This document shows, in pieces, positions 12,988 through 24,359 of a stretch of 64,000 nt of DNA. The notes below the pieces were generated by a model. That model ran no database searches. It was not told the DNA's origin and saw only the letters and a list, made by a program, of their open reading frames with translations. The first letter of the stretch is position 1; each line of letters opens with the position of its first letter. Where the stretch lies: NCBI GenBank assembly GCA_916048095.2, contig OU696572.1, positions 10,773,376 through 10,837,375 of the forward strand. The letters run 5' to 3'. A program made the translations under genes and the position numbers. This stretch comes from Sacculina carcini. Taxonomy: Eukaryota; Arthropoda; Thecostraca; Sacculinidae.

Positions 12988-15900
12988 TACACATGAAGAC
13001 ACACACACACACACACACACAGACATACACATGAAGACACACACACACACACACACACAGACATACACATGAAGACACACACACACACACAGACAGACAT
13101 ACACATGAAGGCACACACACACACACAGACAGACATACACATGAAGGCACACACACACACACACACACAGACACGGACACACATACCCACGCAGTTTTGA
13201 ATTAAGCCAATTGTTCTAGAGTATACAACCAACAACCCCATTCATATATGATATCAACATACCCTTGTAAAATTACCGAGGACTAAAAAACCCAATCTCT
13301 TTCTTGTCGTAAAAAACATAAACAAAATACTAAAAACACCTTCAGCAGCAACAATCTTGCAACTATCTTGCAACAATCCGAGACAGACAGACAGACAGCG
13401 AATGAGAGGAAGAGAGATAGAGAGAAAGAGTGAGAGAGTAGGGTGTAGATTTGTGTCGAGGCTCGGGGGGATGACAGCCATCATGCATTAGTGTTCAAAG
13501 TTGACTCAGTTGGTCATTTGCATGATACCCTCAACTATTTTCAGCCTATTTAATTACAACACACACATACCTCAATCAAAAGTATATTGCGTAAAGTATA
13601 ATTTTTCATGTATTTATAATTTCTTACATTTTTCGTGTATAATTATTTAATGCTATGCTGATTTTGATGATAATATACCCACTATGAATAGGCCTCAGCA
13701 GAATTATCGGGGGGTGTAATTGCATATTCATACCCCTAGACTATTTGTTGGGGAGGGGTATATATACTCCCATACCCGCCAGGATCCACACCCATGAGAG
13801 AGTGGGAGAGTGGGAGAGTGGTAGAGAGAGTAGAGAGAGGTCACCTTTAGCAGTTTGAGCTGCACGAGCATTCCCTCGCAACACACACGACCGCTACACC
13901 ACAGCGTGTACACACTGTCACACTGTTTATGCCATAGTGTGTCAGTGGGCGTGCTATTGGCGCTAGCTGGCGTCGTGGATAATGATGGCTCAGGACTTCC
14001 ATCGTCGCCTGAACGATAAGTTCACATAGCATTGATATACATTCACATAGCATTGATATACATTCACATAACATTGATATACGTTCACATAATATTGATA
14101 TATATTCACATAAAATTGATATACATTCACATAGCATTGATATACGTTCACATACATTGATATACATTCACATAACATTGATATACGTTCACATAATATT
14201 GATATATATTCACAAAGCATTGATATACATTCACATAACATTGATATACATTCACATAACATTGATATACATTCACATAACATTGATATACATTCACATA
14301 ACATTGATATACATTCACATAACATTGATATACATTCACATAACATTGATATATATTCAAATAACATTGATATACGCTCACATACATTGATATACGCTTA
14401 CATAACATTGATATACATTCACATACATTGATATACGCTCACATAACATTGATATACATTCACATAACATTGATATACATTCACATAACATTGATATACA
14501 TTCACATAACATTGATATATATTCACATAACATTGATATACATTCACATAACATTGATATACATTCACATAACATTGATATATATTCAAATAACATTGAT
14601 ATACGCTCACATACATTGATATACGCTTACATAACATTGATATACATTCACATACATTGATATACATTCAAATAACATTGATATACATTCAAATAACATT
14701 GGTACACGCTCACATAACATTGATATACATTCACATACATTGATATACATTCACATACGTTGATATACATTCACATAACATTGATATACATTCACATAAC
14801 ATTGATATATATTCAAATAACATTGATATACGCTCACATACATTGATATACATTCACATAACATTGATATAAATTCACATAACATTGATATATATTCACA
14901 TAAAATTGATATAAATTCACATAACATTGATATATATTCACATAACATTGATATACATTCACACACATTGATATAAATTCACATAACATTGATATATATT
15001 CACATAACATTGATATACATTCAAATAACAGTGATATACATTCACATAACATTGATATACATTCACATAACATTGATATACATTCACATAACATTGATAT
15101 ATATTCACATAACATTGATATACATTCACACACATTGATATAAATTCACATAACATTGATATATATTCACATAACATTGATATACATTCAAATAACAGTG
15201 ATATACATTCACATAACATTGATATACATTCACATAACATTGATATATATTCAAATAACATTGATATACGCTCACATACATTGATATACGCTTACATAAC
15301 ATTGATATACATTCACATACATTGATATACATTCACATAACATTGATATACATTCACATAACATTGATATACATTCACATAACATTGATATATATTCAAA
15401 TAACATTGATATACGCTCACATACATTGATATACGCTTACATAACATTGATATACATTCACATACACTGATATACATTCACATAACATTGATATACCTTC
15501 ACATAACATTGATATACCTTCACATAACATTGATATACGTTCAAATAACATTGATATACATTCACATAACATTGATATACCTTCACATAACATTGATATA
15601 CGTTCAAATAACATTGATATACCTTCAAATAACATTGATATATATTCAAATAACATTGATATACGCTCACATACATTGATATACGCTCACATACATTGAT
15701 ATACGCTCACATACATTGATATACGTTCACATAAAATTACTATACGTTCACATACATTGATATACCTTCACATAACATTGATATACCTTCACATAACATT
15801 GATATACGTTCAAATAACATTGATATACATTCACATAACATTGATATACATTCACATAACATTGATATACCTTCACATAACATTGATATACGTTCAAATA

Positions 15901-16335
15901 ACATTGATATACCTTCAAATAACATTGATATATATTCAAATAACATTGATATACGCTCACATACATTGATATACATTCACATACATTGATATACGCTCAC
16001 ATACATTGATATACGTTCACATAAAATTACTATACGTTCACATACATTGATATACATTCACATAACATTGATATACATTCACATAACATTGATATACATT
16101 CACATACATTGATATACGTTCGCATAACATACATATATACATTCACATACATTGATATACGTATGCGCATACATACAAACACATAGTCATACGTAGACAC
16201 ATATTCATACATACATGCATTTATGCGCGCCTACACAAATTTATATACACACACATTCATACACGCACATACGTTTATATACACACACACATACAGAGAC
16301 ATGCGCATACATTCATACACAAACAAATTCATACT

Positions 16336-16377
<42 letters not shown>

Positions 16378-18608
16378 TTGTGTCTTTCGGTGGATTAGAT
16401 TTCGGTGTTCTGTACACTGTACACTGTTCTTTGTGCGTTATCCGACCAGAAGACAGCAAGCGGACAACTGGTTTTGGACTCCGTGGTTCGAATCCCGGCG
16501 GAGGAAAAATTATTGGGGCGAATTCTATAATCCAAGAGTCCCTGTCCACCCAGCAGTAAATGATGGTACCAGATATCAGTCATGTATTGTCATGCATTCT
16601 GGGGAGGTGACTCTCTCTAATACGTCTTCCGTCCTTGTGGCGTCATAGCATGGAGAGGATCGGTTCTGCGGTGGCAGCGAGCTGCACGGGACACACCTGT
16701 GTGTGTTCATAAGCTTCGGCTTCTTCCCGTGTAGCATCTGTCACTTGAGACCTTCAACCTTTTAAATGCTGGCATAGTTGACTCGTAGCTTTGCTAACTC
16801 ACCGACCAGCGAGAAGTTGGCCTCGAGCAGGGCTCGATGAGCCGCCAGCCACTGTGAGGCCAGCTTGTGGTTGCGCGCGCGGCCGGTGACGAAGTTGACA
16901 AAGTAGACTCCAATCACAACCAGCATCAGGATCTCCATGTAGAAGCGATCCCAGTTGGTCACACGATACACCAGTACCTGGGCCAGTTGATAAATTCACA
17001 CATGCATCATCACAGCGTTTCTGAGCCGTTTATTCTTCAGCGCTGGCGTCGTTTTTCAAATACAGAAGTCAGTTCTCGCATCACCACCCCCTAAATTCCT
17101 GATAGTTATATAAATAAAATAAAAATACAAACGACGTAATAAGAAAAATATTCAATTTCCATTAATACAACTTGGTTACAAATTAAAGTTCCTATAAAAG
17201 ATCCTCTATAAGGATTAGGCGAATAGTTATTTCAGTGTTTAGCCATGCGCTACGCTCAAAATCTGTCAAACGTGAAAAATAATTTCAGCCAGTGGCGGCG
17301 CCAGGAGAAACTACACACGATTTGGGATTTGTTCATTCACTGATTCAAACACAATTTACAATTCCTCGCGTAGGAATAATACAAAGTGTTTGTATGTAGT
17401 TTAAATAGTGGCTACAGACTGAATATGTTTGAAACATCTTGACATACACCTACGCTGTACAAATATGCTGCTCTGTACTTTAGAACAGGAGTTCTCAAAG
17501 TGGGGTCCGCGGGACTTTGACAAGGAGTCCACAAAGAGCGCTACACTTCACTACACTTCTTAGTTAAGGTAGTTATTTACAGCTTTCCATGACTGTTGAT
17601 ATTATGAAGCAATGCGTACTGTACATATGTATATATTCCTGGGTGGAACGCGTCTGAGGGGGTCCTCAGCTTATTTTCTCAAATAAAAGTGGTCCTTGGT
17701 GGAAAAAAGTTTGAGAACCACTGCTTTAGGGTGACATCAACCCGCTAGACCAGTGGTTTTCAAAGTGGGCCGTGCCCCCCCGGGGTGATGAAACGGGACG
17801 AAAAAATGAAAAATTGAACAAAAAAACCCATTGAAATACACCAGAAAACAACTCAATGGTATGTCCAAATATAAGACGAAAAACTATATAAATGATGACA
17901 CAATTGTACGTGAGTGGGTTTTTGCATGGGAAATGTTTGCATAGATTTGCTACGAACGTTGGCAAATTTTATCTTCGTCTCAGACGTCTTCTGCTCGGAG
18001 TTTCCCGGTGAATGGTCGAATCCCTCAAACTCTTCTTCGTCGCGTAAATGATTGAAATCATCTTCAATCTGTCGCAAAACACAGACCATGTAACAGATTG
18101 AGCCATTGAGACATAAAATATTTCATGATACGTTTGAAAAAACAGTCATTTCTACAGCCGGAATGTAATTCAGAAAAACGCCGAGTATGTGTTAAAACTG
18201 ATACATAACTTCCAATCCAATAACATAATTAGGACAAATATTAACATAATCATGAGAAAAATTTACACGAATAACTTCCAATGCTGGAGTAAGCTTTATT
18301 TGCGGAAGGGAATACTCCGGTATTCTACTGTATGCACGGTTAATATTATTTTCAAATAATAAACAATATTAAATATTACATATTCCATTGAAACGATTAA
18401 TAAATTATGCACTCACATCTACAAGTCCATCATCATCGTCATCAAAAGTTGGTTTGTGAGTTTTGGCGGTGGGTGCAACTGTGGTTTGTGAGGACCAACT
18501 ATCATCCGAGTCCTCAAATTCTGCGAATTCATTGTCTTCAACATCAATATGATCACAAACTACAGTAAAACAAACCAAATACAACAGCAAAAAACGCCCA
18601 CGAAACAT
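7536..18608 (-). CDS. CCDC47: CCDC47 (calumin), PAT complex subunit
   Basis: CCDC47 is an ER membrane protein that, with Asterix, forms the PAT complex, which shelters transmembrane helices during insertion at the translocon. Exons from the start: 18608-18417, 18068-17958, 16977-16803, 14008-13845, 11993-11832, 11179-10991, 9739-9569, 8540-8406, 7640-7536; all junctions keep frame and give 467 aa, close to the vertebrate length of about 483. The protein has a signal peptide ([13 protein letters not shown]), an acidic lumenal stretch (N-E-F-A-E-F-E-D), one transmembrane segment near residues 115-133 ([15 protein letters not shown]), the conserved core [13 protein letters not shown] and V-S-D-Q-Y-S-G-P, and a basic coiled-coil tail ending M-K-Q-M-R-V-K-A-L. 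The donor of exon 2 (GTTCGT) is weak and the least certain junction. The introns are unusually repeat-rich. The start lies head-to-head with RRP8. Confidence 0.95.
7646..7685. repeat. (CA)n run at the CCDC47 exon 9 acceptor
   Basis: The run begins a few bases from the acceptor; in the gene sense it reads (TG)n-TTGTCAG. It occupies the place of the polypyrimidine tract. Confidence 0.9.
7788..8098. mobile_element. Candidate MITE with ACGAGCGAGCG inverted ends
   Basis: The segment is bounded by ACGAGCGAGCGCGAAGC and, on the other side, GCTTCGCTCGCTCGT, an almost perfect inverted repeat about 310 bases apart inside the last CCDC47 intron. A short run of CCGG repeats (GGCCGGCCGGCCGGCC) lies near its right end. 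There is no coding capacity and no clear target duplication. Confidence 0.5.
8211..8405. repeat. (CA)n compound microsatellite at the CCDC47 exon 8 donor
   Basis: CA runs are broken by GA and TA. In the gene sense the exon 8 donor itself is CAG|GTGTGTGT, so the 5' splice site is the first unit of the repeat. Confidence 0.9.
8551..8745. repeat. (CA)n/(CATA) microsatellite upstream of CCDC47 exon 8
   Basis: CA-rich sequence with CAGACA and TACATA interruptions begins about a dozen bases from the exon 8 acceptor (sense ...TGTGTGCACTTGACACAG). Confidence 0.85.
9213..9428 (+). repeat. (GT)n runs with an embedded LINE-like 3' tail (9,331-9,396)
   Basis: Two GT runs flank a retroposon tail with the hairpin GCGCCCTA-loop-TAGGGCGC, then TATATAAATATCTACC and tandem TAATG units. 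The rest of the LINE is absent, so this is a strongly 5'-truncated copy in CCDC47 intron 7. Confidence 0.8.
9789..9985 (-). mobile_element. SINE-like dispersed repeat, inverted relative to the copy near 16.6 kb
   Basis: The reverse complement matches 16,567-16,755 closely along its length: shared blocks include ACGGGACACACCTGTGTGTG, CATAAGCTTCGGCT and AGAATGCATGACA (reverse strand). It lies just upstream of CCDC47 exon 7. The tRNA-like head seen in the other copy is not recognisable here. Confidence 0.75.
9986..10990. other. CCDC47 intron 6, repeat-derived in part
   Basis: Mostly AT-rich sequence without recognisable features. Around 10,425-10,545 a block ending TTGCTTGCAATTAATAATAATAATAATAA resembles the 3' ends found near 28.2, 41.6, 51.4 and 58.4 kb, a retroposon family with an (AAT)n tail. 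Confidence 0.5.
11187..11405. repeat. (CA)n compound microsatellite at the CCDC47 exon 6 acceptor
   Basis: CA runs with GGCA and TACATA interruptions start directly upstream of exon 6; in sense (TG)n-TATTTGTAG. Confidence 0.9.
11580..11760. repeat. Dispersed repeat with the ACTACACTCGAAATGT block
   Basis: It shares CATGAGGAACTACACTCGAA and GGATTTGACACATTT with stretches at about 25,060-25,220 and 54,200-54,385. In the better kept copy at 25 kb the ends look like inverted GGCGGCGCC-type repeats, so this may be a DNA-transposon derivative. Confidence 0.6.
12265..13175. repeat. Minisatellite of (CA)n plus GACATACACATGAAG units
   Basis: The block GACATACACATGAAGACACA recurs at intervals set by CA runs of changing length, over about 900 bases in CCDC47 intron 4. 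It is open in several frames on both strands because of its composition; these are not genes. Confidence 0.92.
13440..13790 (+). repeat. Dispersed repeat D, copy 1
   Basis: It matches the reverse complement of 57,780-58,110 over about 330 bases, including GATGACAGCCATCATGCATT, AGTTGACTCAGTTGGT and GCATATTCATACCCC. It lies in CCDC47 intron 4; copy 2 is in CREB intron 2. Class unknown. Confidence 0.75.
14025..16165. repeat. 21-bp minisatellite, about 2.1 kb, in CCDC47 intron 3
   Basis: The unit is close to CATTGATATACATTCACATAA and is repeated about 100 times with small changes (TATATATTC, CGCTCACATA, CTTCACATAA) and some shortened units. Higher-order blocks are visible: segments ending in the pair CGCTCACATACATTGATATACGCTT recur several times. 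A 21-base unit keeps all frames periodic, so long open frames occur on both strands without being genes. Confidence 0.97.
16230..16378. repeat. (CA)n/(TACA) microsatellite in CCDC47 intron 3
   Basis: CA runs with CATAC and CATTCATA interruptions continue directly from the 21-bp minisatellite. Confidence 0.85.
16430..16757 (+). mobile_element. tRNA-derived SINE-like element
   Basis: A B-box-like GGTTCGAATCCC with the arm around it lies near 16,483-16,494; the body after 16,567 matches the inverted copy at 9,789-9,985. It ends about 45 bases short of the CCDC47 exon 3 donor. The A box is not clear. Confidence 0.65.
17486..17723. mobile_element. hAT-like MITE
   Basis: The ends CAGGAGTTCTCAAAGTGGGG and AAGTTTGAGAACCACTG are inverted repeats. 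Flanking octamers CTTTAGAA and CTTTAGGG agree at 6 of 8 with TA central, as in Buster-type hAT insertions. In CCDC47 intron 2. Confidence 0.8.
17751..17870. mobile_element. hAT-like MITE, left end only
   Basis: CAGTGGTTTTCAAAGTGGGC is a typical left end of this group, preceded by CGCTAGAC. No matching right end is visible before CCDC47 exon 2, so the copy is truncated; its right limit is approximate. Confidence 0.5.
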
Positions 18609-19449
18609 CGCAAACTCGGAAGCCAAAAAACAGAGCGATTGTAACTGGTGCGGTACTTTGGGGCAGCTTTGAAACATCAATACAAATGTATATTATTACT
18701 ATTGTTTCATAATTAAAATTTAATCTCACATGTTTTCCTGTAATTTGACAAGGAAAAGGCAAATCCAAAATGTCAAACCAATAGCTTGAAAATTACTGGT
18801 ATATTCAGATATCCCAACAAGACAGAATTAGCTTGAAATCAGAAAATCAGAAATGTATTGCCACTTTATACAACAAAGTATTGGCATGGATGAAAATATA
18901 CATACAAATCACACAATGTACACAAAAATGAAAATGCATCATAAAAAAACTTGGGCTCACAGCGGAATAAGACACACAAGAGTCACACAAAAGCACGTAT
19001 ACTGCAGAAAAATAATATTGAATGAAACCGATATTTACTTAAATTGAAAGTTTTGTTAGAAATCTACTCAATTAGAAATGAACTGTTATATTGCATATAT
19101 CTAGAGCCAATCATAAAAATTATTTATAGCTTGTGTAAGTTTCATAGTTGATTACAATCTATAAACACATGTGCCATACGTGGTGCGCGCATGCTTTTTG
19201 TGGCATTGGGTTGAATTATACTTGAATGTTTATTTCGGTTGTGTCGTGCATTAGTTTTCAGGTTCCCTTTGCTCTGTATGTTTGCACCACAACATCGATT
19301 GATTATCGTCAACGATCTAATTAACATCTGGTGTGGCATACCCATCCATGAAAACACTAGTTCAAACACTGTAGTGCCGGATCATAGGCCGTTTATTGGT
19401 ATTGGCAATTGTACCCACAGGTTTTTGGGCAATTATTTGTTGGACATAT
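18609..19449. promoter_or_regulatory. Divergent intergenic region between CCDC47 and RRP8
   Basis: The two start codons face away from each other across about 840 bases, so both promoters must lie here. It is AT-rich; I see no convincing TATA box or CpG cluster. An open stretch joins the RRP8 frame upstream to about 19,375, but it has no ATG before 19,450. Confidence 0.5.
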
Positions 19450-21671
19450 ATGAAGCGGAGAGGAGGCGATGGAGGCAAGTGCCTTGATCGACAACGGGAC
19501 GGCAAGAGAGTCAAATTTAGCCTGCACAAGAATTCGGGGCTGAATCATGTCAAGAACCGCAAGCGCTTGTTGCGTTTGTCTGCGCGGAAAATCAACGCCG
19601 AATCTCCGACTGAGAGCAAGCCTTCAAAGGTGATCTCAGCAACTAAACCTGAGCGTGTTATTACTGAAAACGGTGCTGATGTCATGCTATCGACAAAACG
19701 ACGACGGTCTAGTGCCCCAGTGCCGTTGAAGAAAACGGCCGCTGAGAAGACGAAGATTATCCAGCAGACGTCTTCGAGATCATGTTACGCACCGAACTCT
19801 GTCGGCAATATCACTCGTGAAGATGGTTGCCAGTTGACAACCGCGCCGTCGCTGAAAAAACCAAAATCAGCAGCAGAAGAGTGCAGCGAGAGCTGCCAGA
19901 CTGGCACATTTGACAACTCTGCCACGACGTCTGGCGGCGGCGTCAGAACTCTCAGCAAAAACCAGCGACGCAGACTGAACGCTGCCAAACGAAGACATCG
20001 TGTCCAGCAGCTTCAACCGATCCGCTGCGACTCCTCAGTTTTGGCGTCGTCTCAATTCCGGTGAGTGTTGTGTTTATGTCTTCTATTCTTCGCCTAGATC
20101 AGTGTTTCTCAACCTTTTTCTTGTCATGGTCCCCTTCAACACAATGTGAGTCTTTGTGGCGCCACAAAACAGTCCTGGACCCTCCTAGGAATCTTTGTGG
20201 TCCCATATACACATGGATTGTCATATACGTTGCGTGGATAGTGAGAGAATATGGTGGCCCGTTATTGTTTACATTCGGTCCTATGGCCTCCCTAAACAAT
20301 CCCATGGTCCCCAAGGGGCCATATGGCCCACGTTGAGAAACACTGACCAAGATCGCACTGTCAATTTGAGCCGGCTCGATTCGTATTTGTATTTGCCTCT
20401 TTGCGTCGATCGCTTTTCTCCGATGTATGCTGGCCGAATAGACAATTGTTCAGCTCTGTTATTTAGGGACAGTCGCCTTTCGTATGTGTGTGTGTGTCTG
20501 TGTGTGTGTGTGTGTGGCAAAGTGCTTCATTTATCTTTAGCGGTATAAAGCGCAGTATAAATAACTTACTGAACTTTGTTATGTATTACGTATGTGTGTG
20601 TATTGTACGTCTATGTGTATTATATGTATCTGTATGTATGCGTGTGTGTGTGTGTGTTTATTGTACGTTTGTGTGTATTGTATGTATGTGTGTGTGTGTA
20701 TGTGTATTGTACATATCTGTGTATTATATGTCTGTTTGTATATTGTGTGTGTGTGTGTGTGTTTATTGTGTGTCTTTGTGTGTATGTGTCTATGTGTGTG
20801 TGTATGTGTGTGTGTGTGTGTTACAGCTACATAAACGAGCAGTTATACACGCAGACAGGTCGGGAGTCGTGCAGAATGTTCGCCGCCAGCGCCGATCTGT
20901 TCTCGGCATATCACCGCGGCTATCAACAACAAGTACAACGCTGGCCCGTCAACCCGCTAGATATTATCATCGCTCAAGTCAACCGACTGTTAGTCTACGT
21001 ACACACACACGCATACAAACGCACTACATTACATTGAGATTTTTTTTTTTGAAGAAAGTTTATTTCACACTCGAAACAGAATATGAAGAACATCACAAAA
21101 ACAGTTGCAAAAAATGATATTTTCAGGTTGTAAGGAAGAATCCTGTCTCAACCACTGAATTAATTTAAAATAATTCTAAATCATGCAACTAGGAACAATT
21201 GTGAAGTAAAGAAAAGAAAAAGTCATCGTTTCAATTTTTGATCAACCAAAACAAAAGTATATCATTACAGATCAAATTAATAAAAAATTAATAACAAAAA
21301 ATAATAAAAATAAGGAGATGATGAGCCGAGTAAATAGACCGAGCCAAGTACACGTGATATTGTCACTATTAACTATCAGCATTGGTGCTATCATTTATAT
21401 CGCGCTTTTCACCCGAAGATCTCAAAGCGCTCACACACACGCACACACACACACACACTGATAAATACACGTATACACACGCATGCACTCACAAATACCT
21501 ACACACACACACACACACACACTCAACCTAAAAACATTAAGGACCAACTAAGTATAAAGTACAAAACAGACATGAAGCACACACTGGCATATATATACTG
21601 GCTAACACACACACACACACACTAAGAGTACATGTGTACTCTTGCCGGCGAGCTTGTGTCGAACTACATGC

Positions 21672-21703
<32 letters not shown>

Positions 21704-22163
21704 CAGGCCAGCCAGCCACGTAATCGCCGACCTGGGTTGTGGCGAGGGTCGGCTGGCGTTGAGTGTACGCCAGAAGACAGTACACTCATTCGACCTGGTC
21801 TCATGCGCGCCACACGTGCGTGCGTGTGATGTTACCCGACTACCGTTGGATAGCGGCTGCTGTCAATGTGTGGTGCTGTGTCTGGCGTTGATGTCGACCG
21901 ACTGCGCGCGCGTGCTGCACGAGGCCAACCGAGTGCTGCCAGTTGGCGGGCGGCTGAAGATCGCCGAAGTTGCCAGTCGTATTGGCAGCGTGGACGACTT
22001 TCAAAAACAGCTGGCGCAGTTTGGATTCAGCACACAGCACGCCGATACGTCGTACACGTACTTCTATTTGTTCCGCATGCGCAAGGTTCGACCCGTCAGT
22101 CGGCCGTCCCAGGGAGAGTTGCCAAATTTAGACTTGAAGCCGTGTTTGTACAAGCGTCGCTGA
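19450..22163 (+). CDS. RRP8: RRP8, nucleolar rRNA (adenine-N1) methyltransferase
   Basis: RRP8 methylates N1 of an adenine in large-subunit rRNA and, in mammals as nucleomethylin, also takes part in rDNA silencing. Exons 19450-20060, 20827-20988 and 21707-22163 join in frame to 409 aa. The first 200 residues are basic and low in conservation (L-S-K-N-Q-R-R-R-L-N-A-A-K-R-R-H), as in other members. Then come the family marks F-R-Y-I-N-E-Q-L-Y across the first junction, A-Y-H-R-G-Y-Q-Q-Q-V, the SAM motif A-D-L-G-C-G-E-G at residues 265-272, L-H-E-A-N-R-V-L, and the exact family ending K-P-C-L-Y-K-R-R. Start chosen as the first ATG of the open frame; a non-ATG upstream extension is unlikely to be used. 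Intron 1 holds a MITE. Confidence 0.95.
20100..20345. mobile_element. hAT-like MITE, family B
   Basis: The ends CAGTGTTTCTCAACC and ACGTTGAGAAACACTG are inverted repeats; flanks GCCTAGAT and ACCAAGAT agree at 6 of 8. Internal sequence (CCTTCAACACAATG, TCCTAG..., TTGTGG) is shared with 47,540-47,869 and 56,112-56,386. In RRP8 intron 1. Confidence 0.8.
20483..20825. repeat. (GT)n compound microsatellite running into the RRP8 exon 2 acceptor
   Basis: GT runs alternate with ATTGTACGT and TATATGT. The run ends GTGTGTGTGTTACAG at the acceptor, so TG repeats take the place of a polypyrimidine tract. Long open frames on the plus strand here are compositional. Confidence 0.9.
21366..21535 (-). repeat. 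LINE-like 3' tail (antisense) and (CA)n runs in RRP8 intron 2
   Basis: The minus strand reads GAGCGCTTTGAGATCTTCGG...GAAAAGCGCGATATAAAT, the same hairpin tail as near 57.3 kb. CA runs follow at 21,433-21,530. Confidence 0.7.
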
Positions 22164-22841
22164 ACATAGTGATGCCAAATTGGCAGATATTTCTTATCTG
22201 TGTTTGTGTATGCGTAAGATGTTGGTTGGTTGGATGTATGTTGGTTTTCGGCAGACTGATAAAAGAAACGGACGACTAGCGATGGATGGATCAACAGAAT
22301 ATCGACTGTAACTGAAATGATTGACGTTTATGGGTCGTGCTGGCGATTTCATTGTGAAGCGAAAACTTTGACGTTAACACTAGTGAATTGGACAATTAGG
22401 GTCCAACCTGAACATGAATTGGGCGGTATATGACCGCCTTTACCCCACTAGTCTAAATTTTCCCCAACACGTTCCTAGACAATGCAAACGTTAAGCATAT
22501 ATTTATTTTTGCTAAAATTAAACAAAGAAGCGCACACACACACACACACAAACGCTAAAATAATTCTCCAGTTTGTCGGAAAACAAACAGCAACACACCG
22601 TCCAAAAGGAAGCAGGTAAATTTCGCACAACCCGAGTTGAGTAGTAAACACCAATGACACACACACACGTACAGCCAAAGCAAGTTCCGTTCTCTCTCGT
22701 ACTCTTTCTTTTCGGCAGATAGCTCCCCTCACACGCCACTCTTTCCAAAGCAGTAATCATTTATTGTCCCCCCACCCCAAACACACAGAGTATATATAGA
22801 TCATTATAGTGGGCGGGGCTTGCGACTCGCCGATGACGTCA
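22164..22841. other. RRP8/TPP2 convergent 3' region with one arm of an inverted repeat
   Basis: AATAAA on the minus strand at 22,760-22,765, 77 bases past the TPP2 stop, is a good polyadenylation signal for TPP2. The segment 22,441-22,534 is the reverse complement of 23,376-23,468. A short (CA)n run lies at 22,532-22,552. No clear signal was found for RRP8. Confidence 0.6.
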
Positions 22842-23502
22842 CTAGAAACAACGGAAGCCGATTGGTCGGCGGGCGGGGCGTGTGCGTTGCACGTGTTCGG
22901 CGACAAATGACCAGCCGAGCCGCTCGTACAGCTCGACCAATCGCCGCTCGCCGTCCTCTGACGTCACCGTGACGTCATCGTTGGCGCGCGTCTGATAGCG
23001 CACGGCCAGACCGAAGCGCTCGTGAAGAAGCGCGTGTCGAATGGATAACTGCACCAACTGATACGCACACACACACACGGATATATAGACATACATGGAC
23101 GTGTATAAAAACATAGAGACATTATAACATTGATATATCATAGCGCATATATTATACATTATGCGCGTATATTGTAGCATGTGTCTATGTTGTGCATGAT
23201 TTTTATCATTGGGAAAATTTGATTTTGGATTCCAGTAGTTAAACCTTACATGAAACACACGTTTAAACTTCATACACACACACACGGTTTCTATGTGGGA
23301 CGAATTCTAAAAATCCACATCTAGAATTGACAATATAGAAAAGACATCCTAAAGAATTATTTTAGCGTGTGTGCGTGCGCGCTTCTTTGTTTAATTTTAG
23401 CAAAAATAAATATATGCTTAACGTTTGCATTGTCTAGGAACGTGGTGGGGAAAATTTAGACTATTGGGGTACAGTCCATCAATATAGAAAAGTCATCGTT
23501 GT

Positions 23503-23534
<32 letters not shown>

Positions 23535-24308
23535 CAGTTTCTGTGCGGTACGAATTCTAACAATCCACATCTAGAATAGACAATATAGAAAAGTCATCGT
23601 TGTCACCTCGTTGTTAATATCATGTATAAATGACTCTCCACTGAAAGTCGGGTGCGCCTCCACACCTTCACATCGTCGCAATACAGGCACCAGCGGGACA
23701 GGGATGCGCCAATATGGAAATGTGCGTGTGTGTGTGTGTTTTGTGTACTGTGTATGTGCGTAAGTATACATGTGTAGGTGTACATTCATGTATGTGTGTG
23801 CGTGAGTGTGTGTGAGTGTGTTACTGTAGACGAGCATGTATGTGGAAGATCGTAGATCGGTCTCTTTGGACGAGCCGATAAGCCACTGTTGGCTTTGGCC
23901 ACTTTATAATGATATGTGTCAACTGAAATTTAATATGTCCAATACAATGAACTGAACTGAAATATAGAAATATCACCTTGGCATCGCCGGGTTCGGCCAA
24001 TTCCAGAGCGGTCGTCATCAGATCGTGTACATTGGCAGTTGTAGCCAGCGATAACAGTTGCACAGGCGCGCGACGGCGCTCACACTCGTACAATACGCCG
24101 CCCTTGCGACATAACGCCTCCACCAGAGCACTGCGCTCTCGATCCATTTCGCTGCACAAACACGCGCGTGTGTGTGTGTGTGTGTACACAGGCAACCACA
24201 GACACACACACACACACGTACAAACACAAAGACACACACGTACAAACACACACACACACACACGTACAAACACACACACGAACAAACCCACACATACACA
24301 CACGTACA

Positions 24309-24359
<51 letters not shown>

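Noticed and set aside
12250-13182. Cys/Val-rich frames of about 300 codons on the minus strand
   Set aside because: Translation of (TG)n with CATGTGTATGTC interruptions; intronic repeat of CCDC47.
14025-16165. Many long open frames on both strands rich in Cys-Ile-Ser-Met-Leu or Thr-Leu-Ile-Tyr-Ile
   Set aside because: They come from a 21-bp tandem repeat, whose length is a multiple of three; no gene-like features.
19375-19449. N-terminal extension of RRP8 with a hydrophobic stretch
   Set aside because: No ATG before 19,450 in the open frame and no acceptor that would clearly join an upstream exon.
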